From positions 1-34,041 of the forward strand of contig JADHXV010000005.1 of assembly GCA_016782785.1 (NCBI GenBank): 34,041 nucleotides of DNA, in the 5' to 3' direction. Every line of letters begins with the position of its first letter. Position 1 is the first letter of the stretch. The notes under the pieces were generated by a model. That model worked only from the letters and a program-made list of their open reading frames with translations. It was not told where the DNA came from and searched no databases. This DNA comes from Planctomycetota bacterium (GTDB taxonomy: Bacteria; Planctomycetota; Phycisphaerae; FEN-1346). Shown piece after piece: positions 26,651 through 34,041 of this stretch. The position numbers and the translations under genes are program-made.

Positions 26651-27979
26651 ATGCCGCTGGGTCCCCTCTCGCGCCGCCGATTCCTGACGAACGCCGCCGG
26701 CGCCGCGGCGGGCGCCGCCGTCGTCGCCACCGCCGCTCCCGCGGTCCTTGCCGCCCCGCGGGGTGCGCCGCGCGCCGCCTCGTACGACGGCCGCGACGCC
26801 TCCGCCGCCTGGCGCGAGGCCGCCCATCGCCGCATCGACCAGCACCGCAAGGCGGACCTCGCCGTCACGGTGACCGATGCGGACGGCAAGCCGTTGCCCG
26901 GCGCGCAGGTGACCGTCGCGATGCGTCGGCACGCGTTCGGGTTCGGCTCGGCCGTGGCGGCGGACTGCCTCGTCGGCGAGCGCGATGACCACAAGCGGTA
27001 CCGCGAGACCGTCCGCACGTCCTTCTCGAAGGTCGTCTTCGAGAACGACCTCAAATGGCCGCAATGGGAAGACCCCGCCAACCGGGCCCGGACGCTGAAG
27101 GCGCTGGATTGGCTGGAAGGCGAGGGCATCGTCGTCCGCGGCCACTGCCTGGTCTGGCCGTCGTGGCGCCGCATGCCGGGGGACGTGGCCGGCCTGAAGG
27201 ATGACGAGCCCGCCCTGCGCCGCCGCATCGCCGGCCACGTGCGCGACGAGGTGTCGGCCCTGAAGGGACGCATCGCCGACTGGGACGTCATCAACGAGCC
27301 GTTCTGGAACCACGACGCCATGGACGTGCTCGGCCAGGACGCCATGGTCGAGTGGTTCAAGACGGCCCGTGCGGCCGACCCCGCCACGGTCCTCTACCTG
27401 AACGACCAGAACATCCTGGCAGGCGGCGGCACCGACGCCGCGCACCAGGATCACTACGAGCGGACCGCGCGGTACCTGGTGGACCAGGGGGCCCCGCTGG
27501 GCGGCCTGGGCATGCAGTGCCATTTCGGGGGCAACCTGACGCCGCCCGAACGGATGCTCGCGCTGCTGGACCGCTTCGCCGCCTTCAACCTGCCCATCCA
27601 GATCACCGAGTTTGATATCAACACCAGTGACCGCGACCTCCAGGCCGACTACTTCCGCGATTTCCTCACGGCCGCGTTCAGCCACCCCCAGGTCGCGGGT
27701 ATCGTGATGTGGGGCTTCTGGGCCGGCCGGCACTGGAAACCCGAGGCCGCCCTCTTCGAGCGCGACTGGACGCTTCGGCCGCACGGCCAGGCGTGGCGCG
27801 ACCTCGTCCTCGGGCGCTGGTGGACCCGCGCCAGCGGCCCCGCGGACGCCCGCGGCCGGTTCGCCGCGCGCGGCTTCCTCGGCACGTACGAGGTGACCGG
27901 GACCGCCGGCGGCCGGACGAAGACCGTTCCCGCGGCGCTCGGCCAGGACGGGGCGACCGTCACGGTCCGCCTGGACTGA
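26651..27979 (+). CDS. GH10 endo-1,4-beta-xylanase, Tat-exported
   Basis: Tat motif SRRRFLTN; FENDLKWPQWE, GHCLVWPSWRRMP, DWDVINEPFW (acid/base), IQITEFDI (nucleophile). Confidence 0.88.
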   Translation: MPLGPLSRRRFLTNAAGAAAGAAVVATAAPAVLAAPRGAPRAASYDGRDASAAWREAAHRRIDQHRKADLAVTVTDADGKPLPGAQVTVAMRRHAFGFGSAVAADCLVGERDDHKRYRETVRTSFSKVVFENDLKWPQWEDPANRARTLKALDWLEGEGIVVRGHCLVWPSWRRMPGDVAGLKDDEPALRRRIAGHVRDEVSALKGRIADWDVINEPFWNHDAMDVLGQDAMVEWFKTARAADPATVLYLNDQNILAGGGTDAAHQDHYERTARYLVDQGAPLGGLGMQCHFGGNLTPPERMLALLDRFAAFNLPIQITEFDINTSDRDLQADYFRDFLTAAFSHPQVAGIVMWGFWAGRHWKPEAALFERDWTLRPHGQAWRDLVLGRWWTRASGPADARGRFAARGFLGTYEVTGTAGGRTKTVPAALGQDGATVTVRLD

Positions 27980-27994
27980 TTCGGCGCGCGAGCC

Positions 27995-28069
27995 GTGCCA
28001 CGGCCGGCCTCGTCCGGCCGTGCGCGGTGCGGTGGCGGGATCACGGCGGGGCAAGACCCGCCGTGGCAC
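27995..28069. repeat. Paired-hairpin BIME-like element
   Basis: CACGGCCGG-6nt-CCGGCCGTG and CACGGCGGG-6nt-CCCGCCGTG within outer GTGCCACGG/CCGTGGCAC. Confidence 0.65.
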
Positions 28070-28177
28070 ATCGCGTGGGAGGACCCCCGCGGCACGGCCG
28101 CGCGAAATGCGTTGACGCCGCCGCCCCGGCGGGGTATCGATAACAGACGGGACACGTCCACACGAAAGGGGAGATGT

Positions 28178-29659
28178 ATGCGCCCGCCCATGCTCCGCCC
28201 GGAACCGCTGCTGGTCCTGCTTGTGCTGATGGCAATCGTCGCCGCGGCCGGCTGTGCGCCCTCGGAGTCGTCCGCCCCCGCGCCGCCGGAATCGACCGCG
28301 CCCGACGCGCGGCGGCCTTCCCAGGCCGACGCGGATCGTGCTCCGGCAGACGACGTGGTGGCCTCGGAAGGCCACCACGCGGGAACAGGACCCGCCTCGC
28401 CCGCCGCCCCCGCCGAATCCGTTTCCTCGGGGACGGCCGCCGCTCCGGAGAAGGCCGCGGCCGCGCCGGCCGCCGACACCGTCCGCCTCCAGCCTGCTGA
28501 CCTCGTCTACCGCGGCACGTTCCGCCTGCCGGGACCGTCCGGCGGCTCCGACTGGACGTGGTGCGGCGACGCGCTGGCGTACCGACCCGACGGCGACCCC
28601 GAGGGCGGCGGCGACGGGTATCCCGGGTCGCTCTTCGGCTTCGGCCACGACCATCAGCACTTCGTCTCGGAGATCAGCATCCCCGCGCCGGTGGTCTCGA
28701 AGGGGAAGGTGCTGGCCGATCTGCCGACCGCGAAGACGCTCCAGCCGTTCGCCGACGTCCGGGCCGGCCACTTCGCCGACTACGAGATCCCGCGGGCGGG
28801 CCTGGCGTACCTCCCGCCACAGGGCGACCAGACCTCGCCGAAACTCTACTTCTCGTTCGGCCAGCACATGCACGAGACGTTCAAGGGCCCCACCCTGTGC
28901 TGGTGCGAGCCGACCCTGGCCGACCCCAAGACCGCCGGCCCGTGGCGGCTGGGCGAGTTCACCGAGTACGTGACGGCCGATTACCTGTTCCCCCTGCCAA
29001 AGGCGTGGGCCGACGCGCACGCGGGCGGCCTGCGGCTGGGGTGCGGGCGGTTCCGCGACGGCGGGCAGGGCAGCATGGGCCCGGTGGTCATCGCCTTTGC
29101 GCCGTGGCAGCACGGCAACCCGCCGGCGGCCGACACGCAACTGAAGGCCGTCCCGCTGCTCCTCTACTCCTCGGTGTACGACGAGCCGGACCAGCAGCAC
29201 ACGGTCCGCGATTACCATCACTCCGACGATTGGGCCGGCGCCGCCTGGCTGACCGACGGCACGAAGGCGGCCGTCGTGTTCGTCGGCACCAAGGGCGTCG
29301 GGAAATGCTGGTACGGCTTCGCGAACGGCGTGGTCTGGCCCGAGGAAGGCCCCTGGCCGCCCGTCCCGCCGTTTCCCAACGACCAGCGCGGCTGGTGGTC
29401 CACGGAGTTCGTCCGGCAGATGCTCTTCTACGACCCGGCCGACCTGGCGAAGGTGGCTGCCGGCACGATGAAGCCGCACGAGCCCCAGCCGTACGCCGTC
29501 ATGGACCTGGACCCGGTCCTGTTCAGCATCAAGGGCAAGCAGCAGACGCAGAAGGTCATGGCGTGCGCCGCCGACATGGACCGGGGGCGCCTCTACGTCT
29601 TCGAGCGCAACGCCGACGAGGACGGCCGGGCCCTGGTGCACGTGTGGGAGGTGAAGTAG
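28178..29659 (+). CDS. Hypothetical lipoprotein
   Basis: Lipobox IVAAAGC; low-complexity Ala/Pro linker, then a globular region; no family recognised. Confidence 0.7.
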   Translation: MRPPMLRPEPLLVLLVLMAIVAAAGCAPSESSAPAPPESTAPDARRPSQADADRAPADDVVASEGHHAGTGPASPAAPAESVSSGTAAAPEKAAAAPAADTVRLQPADLVYRGTFRLPGPSGGSDWTWCGDALAYRPDGDPEGGGDGYPGSLFGFGHDHQHFVSEISIPAPVVSKGKVLADLPTAKTLQPFADVRAGHFADYEIPRAGLAYLPPQGDQTSPKLYFSFGQHMHETFKGPTLCWCEPTLADPKTAGPWRLGEFTEYVTADYLFPLPKAWADAHAGGLRLGCGRFRDGGQGSMGPVVIAFAPWQHGNPPAADTQLKAVPLLLYSSVYDEPDQQHTVRDYHHSDDWAGAAWLTDGTKAAVVFVGTKGVGKCWYGFANGVVWPEEGPWPPVPPFPNDQRGWWSTEFVRQMLFYDPADLAKVAAGTMKPHEPQPYAVMDLDPVLFSIKGKQQTQKVMACAADMDRGRLYVFERNADEDGRALVHVWEVK

Positions 29660-29791
29660 GCCGGGACGACGTCCCGGCAGGCAAAACGCGGACGTGCGGG
29701 CCGGGGCATATCAGACGGCGGGCGGTCCGGCTGCGGCAACGACCGTGTGCCGACCCGCCGGCGCAGGCCGCGCCGCCGTCCCGGCCGCCCC

Positions 29792-30529
29792 TCAGGGCGT
29801 GCGGATGGCCGCGACGACAAAAACCGACGCGTCCTTCCGTCGCTCGGCGGGCGTATGCAGCCGGTCCAGGAGCAGCATGGCGGCATGGGCGACGGTGTTC
29901 AGCGCCGGCCGGAGCAGCGCCGGCGTTTTCCGCGCGAGCGCGTCGTGCAGAAGCATCGCGCCTGCGGGCGCCAGGCCCATCGCCCCCTCCAGCGAGACCA
30001 CCCGGAACCCCATCTGCGCCAGGACGTTGACCAGCCCCGGGCTGGTCCATCGCCACAGGTCCTCCGGGTCGCGGTGATATTTGTATATACCATGTGTCGT
30101 CAGAATGAGCAGCCCGCCCGGGACCAGCAGCCGCCGGCACTCCTTGAGGTACGCGAACGGGTTCGGCACGTGCTCCAGCACCTGGGTCGACAGGACGATC
30201 TGGGCGATGCCGTCGGGCGCCGGCACCGTGGCGTCCGGCCGCAGGTGGACCTCGGCCCGCGGGTTCGCCGGGAAGTCCACACCGATGTATCGCGATGCGT
30301 ACGGCTCGAAGAGCGGCCGGTACGGCATGCCGCCGCAGCCGTAATCCACCAGCCGGTAGCCCTGGTCCTTCTTCAGGTATGTGGCGATGACGTGATCGAT
30401 CCGGCCCCGCAGCAGCCGCAGCAGCGCCGCCCCGCGCTGCGACAGCGGCGGGTTCAGGCGGTTCAACGCGTCGCCGGGACGGTCGGCGGGCGGCTTTGTC
30501 GCCGGGGTGGGCACCTGCGCGTCGGGCAC
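29792..30529 (-). CDS. Class I SAM-dependent methyltransferase
   Basis: VDYGCGGMPYRPLF, IGVDF, IVLSTQVLEHVPNPFAYLKECRRLLVPGGLLILTTHG. Confidence 0.85.
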   Translation of the reverse strand: MPDAQVPTPATKPPADRPGDALNRLNPPLSQRGAALLRLLRGRIDHVIATYLKKDQGYRLVDYGCGGMPYRPLFEPYASRYIGVDFPANPRAEVHLRPDATVPAPDGIAQIVLSTQVLEHVPNPFAYLKECRRLLVPGGLLILTTHGIYKYHRDPEDLWRWTSPGLVNVLAQMGFRVVSLEGAMGLAPAGAMLLHDALARKTPALLRPALNTVAHAAMLLLDRLHTPAERRKDASVFVVAAIRTP

Positions 30530-30605
30530 GTGCGTGTCTCCAGGACGGCCGCCTGGCGGCGGGCGTTCGCCCTCGGTCGCAGTCCGGCGGCGGCGCCCGC
30601 CGCCG

Positions 30606-31571
30606 TTAGCGGCTCCGCGGGTCGAAGGCGTCGCGGAGGCCGTCGCCCACGAAGTTCAGCCCCAGCAGCGTCGCACCCAGGCACGCGCACGGGAACACCA
30701 GCAGCCACCAGTACGCCTCCACCGGGTTCAGGGCCTCGACGGCGTCGGAGGCCAGCGTCCCCCACGAGGCCAGCGGCGGCGTCACGCCCAGGCCGAGAAA
30801 GGAGAGGAACGATTCCTGGAGGATGGCCAGCGGCACCGTCAGCGTGGCGCAGACCAGAATCGTGCCCGTCAGGTTCGGCAGCAGTTCCTTGAGGATCGTC
30901 CGGACGGTCCCCGAGCCGACGGCCCGGGCGGCCTGGATGAACTCCGCCTCCCGCAGCGCCAGCACCTGCCCGCGGACCACCCGGGCCATCGTCAGCCACG
31001 AGACCGACCCGATGGCCAGGAACAGCACCACCACCCGCAGCCAGGCGAACTGTTCCTCGATGAGCACCAGCAGCAGGATCACGACGAGCATGTACGGCAG
31101 CCCGTAGAGGACGTCCACGATGCGCATCATGACCGTGTCGGTGCCCCGGCCGATGTACCCGGCCGTCATGCCCCACATCGTGCCGATGAAGACGCTGACC
31201 ACCGCGGCCGAGAGGCCCACGCCCAGCGACACGCACCCGCCGATGAGCGTGCGGTGGAGCATGTCGCGCCCGAGCGTGTCGGTGCCGAACAGGTGGCCCG
31301 GCGACGGCGGCTGGGGATGCTCGCCCGGCAACTGGTCGCGGTAGGGCTGCGGCTCATCGTGGGCGGCGGCCCGGGCGTTCCAGACCAGGCCCGCGAGGCT
31401 CCCCAGGACCATGACGGCCAGGATCGCCAGGCCCGCCATCGCCAGGCCGTTGCGCCGGAACCGCCGCATCGCCAGGTACAGCGGCGACCGGGGCAGACGG
31501 CGGGGACCGGAAAAGGTGTCAGGCACCTGTTCCGCGCCGCTCGCGACGTCCTCGGTGCTCTCGGGGTTCAC
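30606..31571 (-). CDS. dppC: ABC transporter permease, DppC/OppC family
   Basis: LFGTDTLGRDMLHRTLIGGCVSLGVGL and the EAA-loop region; multiple TMs. Confidence 0.9.
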   Translation of the reverse strand: MNPESTEDVASGAEQVPDTFSGPRRLPRSPLYLAMRRFRRNGLAMAGLAILAVMVLGSLAGLVWNARAAAHDEPQPYRDQLPGEHPQPPSPGHLFGTDTLGRDMLHRTLIGGCVSLGVGLSAAVVSVFIGTMWGMTAGYIGRGTDTVMMRIVDVLYGLPYMLVVILLLVLIEEQFAWLRVVVLFLAIGSVSWLTMARVVRGQVLALREAEFIQAARAVGSGTVRTILKELLPNLTGTILVCATLTVPLAILQESFLSFLGLGVTPPLASWGTLASDAVEALNPVEAYWWLLVFPCACLGATLLGLNFVGDGLRDAFDPRSR

Positions 31572-31584
31572 CGTCTGTCTCCCG

Positions 31585-31605
31585 AAAAGGTGCCTGACAC
31601 CTTTT
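31585..31605. repeat. AAAAGGTGCCTGACACCTTTT palindromic repeat
   Basis: Near-perfect palindrome filling the dppB-dppC intergenic gap; inverted partner at 31511-31530. Confidence 0.75.
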
Positions 31606-31613
31606 CCCGTCGC

Positions 31614-32531
31614 CTACTCGTACCGAATCCGCGGGTCCAGGAACGCGTACCCCACGTCCACCGCCAGGTTGAACGCCACGAGCAGCACGGCGTACAACAG
31701 GACCGTGGCCAGGATAAGCGGGTGGTCGCGGTGCAGGGCCGAGTCCACAAAGTGCTGGCCCACGCCGGGGATCGCAAAAATCTTCTCGATGACGAACGAC
31801 CCCGTGAAGATGCCCGCCGCCGCCGGGCCCAGGTACCCGAGCACCGGCAGCCAGGCGTTGCGCAGGGCGTGGTCGAGCAGGACCCGCCTCTCGGCCAGGC
31901 CCTTGGCCCGGGCCGTCCGGATGTAGTCGGCCGAGAGGACCTCCAGCATGCCCGTCCGCACCAGCCGGGCGATGTAGGCAGCCGGCAGGGCGCCCAAGGC
32001 CATCGCCGGCAGGATGACCTGCTCCGGGCTCCCCCAGCCGCCCACCGGCAGCCACCGCAGGGTGAACGAGAACAGGCCCATCAGCACGGTGGCGATGACG
32101 AACGAGGGCTGGCTGATGCCGATCATTGCGCCCGTCATCGCCGCGTAGTCGATGAGCGTCCGCGGACGGGCCGCGCTCGCCACCCCCGCCGACGTCCCGA
32201 CCACCACCGCCAGCCCGAGCGCCGCCAGGCCCAGGCTCAGGCTCACCGGGAACGCCGGGGCCAGGATGTCGCGGATCACGTTGCGGTTCTCGTACCGGAT
32301 GCTCGGCATGCCCCGAAGGGTCACCAGGTCCCACGCGAACCGGGCGTACTGGTACACCGGACGGTCCACGTAGTACTTCTCCTGGCGGGCCTTGAGGACC
32401 TCCTCCGGGACGCCCTTCTCCTGGATGAACGGGCTGCCGGGCGCGGCCCGCATCAGCAGGAACGCCACCGTATAGATCACGATGAGCGTGGGGATGAAGT
32501 ACAGCAGCCGGCGGAGAATGTAGTGCACCAT
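31614..32531 (-). CDS. dppB: ABC transporter permease, DppB/OppB family
   Basis: MVHYILRRLLYFIPTLIVIYTVAFLLMRAAPGSPF; ADYIRTARAKGLAERRVLLDHALRNAWLPVLGYLG. Confidence 0.92.
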   Translation of the reverse strand: MVHYILRRLLYFIPTLIVIYTVAFLLMRAAPGSPFIQEKGVPEEVLKARQEKYYVDRPVYQYARFAWDLVTLRGMPSIRYENRNVIRDILAPAFPVSLSLGLAALGLAVVVGTSAGVASAARPRTLIDYAAMTGAMIGISQPSFVIATVLMGLFSFTLRWLPVGGWGSPEQVILPAMALGALPAAYIARLVRTGMLEVLSADYIRTARAKGLAERRVLLDHALRNAWLPVLGYLGPAAAGIFTGSFVIEKIFAIPGVGQHFVDSALHRDHPLILATVLLYAVLLVAFNLAVDVGYAFLDPRIRYE

Positions 32532-32713
32532 GCGCGGCGCCTTGCCTGGTCGCGTGGCACGGAGGATAATGCCCCGACGCGCAAAACGCAAGAGAAGGCC
32601 TGGCCCCCGACTTCCTACCGGGGCTTGTGGGAGCCGGTTTTTTGCGGTTCCCTTTTTCGCCCGGCGGGCTAAAGATGGTAAGCCAAACCGACCCGCGTTT
32701 CAGGGGTGAACGT

Positions 32714-33988
32714 ATGCGACAGACTTTTCTGCTGGCGACGACCGCCGGTCTGCTGGCCGCGATGGCCGTCACTCTGCCGACCGCGACGGCCGCGGCCGAA
32801 GAGTGGCCCGCCTGGCGCGGGCCCCGCGGCGACGGCACCAGCACCGAAACCGGCGTCCCCCTGCGCTGGAGCGCCGACGAGAACGTCGCCTGGAAGACGC
32901 CTATCCCCGGCAAGGGCCACTCCTCGCCGGTCGTCTGGGGCGACCGCGTCTTCGTCACCACCTGCATCGAAGAGCAGGGCGCGCGGCTGCTTCTGTGCCT
33001 CGACCGGCGCACCGGCAAGGTGCTTTGGAAGCGGCCCGTTCTGACGGCCCCGCTCGAGAAGAAAAACAAACTGAACTCGTACGCCTCGAGCACGCCCGCG
33101 ACCGACGGCCGGCACGTCTGGGTCACCTTCCTCGACGCGCCGCACCCGCGCGTGGTCTGCTACACCGTCGACGGCGAGGAGGTCTGGCGCGCCACGCCCG
33201 GCGAGTTCCACTCCATGCACGGCTACTGTTCCAGCCTGATACCGTATAAAGACATGATCATCCTGAATGCCGACCAGGACGCCGTCCTGCCGCTGCGGGC
33301 CTACATCGTGGCGTACGAGAAGGCCACCGGCAAGGAACGCTGGCGCATCGACCGGCCGAACCGCGTCCGCTCGTACACGCCGCCCGCCATCTTCCAGGCC
33401 GCCGGAAAGATGCAACTGGTCGTCTCGGGCGCGAAGTGCGTCGCCTCGTACGACCCCGACACCGGCCGGCAGCACTGGCTCATCGACGGGCCCACCGAGC
33501 AGTTCTGCGCCAGCCTCGTCTTCACCGATGGCCTCTTCATGATGACCGGCGGCTTCCCCGAGTTGCACATCATCGGCATCCGGCCGGACGGCACGGGCAA
33601 CGTGACCGACACGCACGTGGCGTGGCACATCGAGAGCCGTACGATTGCCTCCTACGTGCCGTCGCCCATCGCCGAGGGCAAGCACTTCTTCGTGGTGTCC
33701 GACGCCGGCCTGGCCACGTGCCTCGAGGCCGCCACCGGGCGGATCCTCTGGTCCGAGCGCCTCGGCAAGCACCACAGCGCCAGCCCCGTGTCGGCCGAGG
33801 GCCGGCTGTATTTCCCGGACGACGCCGGCACGATGCACGTTGTCCGTGCGGGCTCGGAGTTCGAGGTCCTGGCGCGCAACGACCTGGGCGAAGAGTGCCG
33901 CGCCTCGCCCGCCATATCGGGCGGCCAGATATTCCTCCGCGGCCTCCGGCACCTGTTCGCCATCGCGAAGGGTGACGAAACCCAATGA
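32714..33988 (+). CDS. PQQ-binding-like beta-propeller repeat protein, secreted
   Basis: Signal peptide; WPAWRGPRGDGTSTETGVPLRWSADENVAWKTPIPGKGHSSPVVWGDRVFVTT; repeated LLCLDRRTGKVLWKRP-type blades. Confidence 0.88.
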   Translation: MRQTFLLATTAGLLAAMAVTLPTATAAAEEWPAWRGPRGDGTSTETGVPLRWSADENVAWKTPIPGKGHSSPVVWGDRVFVTTCIEEQGARLLLCLDRRTGKVLWKRPVLTAPLEKKNKLNSYASSTPATDGRHVWVTFLDAPHPRVVCYTVDGEEVWRATPGEFHSMHGYCSSLIPYKDMIILNADQDAVLPLRAYIVAYEKATGKERWRIDRPNRVRSYTPPAIFQAAGKMQLVVSGAKCVASYDPDTGRQHWLIDGPTEQFCASLVFTDGLFMMTGGFPELHIIGIRPDGTGNVTDTHVAWHIESRTIASYVPSPIAEGKHFFVVSDAGLATCLEAATGRILWSERLGKHHSASPVSAEGRLYFPDDAGTMHVVRAGSEFEVLARNDLGEECRASPAISGGQIFLRGLRHLFAIAKGDETQ

Positions 33989-34041
33989 CCACGCGCACAT
34001 TTAGTACTACAGCGCCACTTGTCGCGCGGCCCGTACGGGCC

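Noticed and set aside
26423-29641. 1072-aa minus-strand ORF
   Set aside because: Antisense shadow of GH10 and lipoprotein genes; no recognisable domains.
30507-32672. 721-aa plus-strand ORF
   Set aside because: Antisense shadow of DppB/DppC; His/Arg/Gln-rich nonsense composition.

Overview
High-GC, gene-dense bacterial chromosomal window. Gene content and style suggest a Planctomycetes/Phycisphaerae-like organism (inference, not tested). Left third (about 0.2-14.1 kb): a type IV pilus / type II secretion-like locus. It holds a major prepilin with an insulated leader and terminator region, a small membrane protein, a GspH-like pseudopilin, PilM, PilN, PilO, a GspC/PilP-like protein, a secretin with a long C-terminal extension and a TPR lipoprotein. 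These are followed on the same strand by a signalling cassette (PAS histidine kinase, stand-alone receiver, GAF/HD-GYP protein, STAS protein) and a PilB/GspE-like protein. In that last protein the Walker A lysine, Asp box, Walker B and His box are all degraded, while the MshEN-like N-terminus and the zinc tetracysteine are kept. I regard this putative pseudo-ATPase c-di-GMP module as the most interesting item. The rest is mostly housekeeping or catabolic: periplasmic TPR protein, rplU, trpB-trpA, rarA, cysK, an aminotransferase, GH29 and GH10 hydrolases with near-identical Tat leaders, a lipoprotein, a methyltransferase, DppB/DppC permeases and a PQQ-type beta-propeller protein. A REP-associated (RAYT/IS200-like) transposase sits among inverted and 101-bp-period repeats, and several other intergenic palindromic repeat families are visible. 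No rRNA, tRNA or CRISPR array was recognised.
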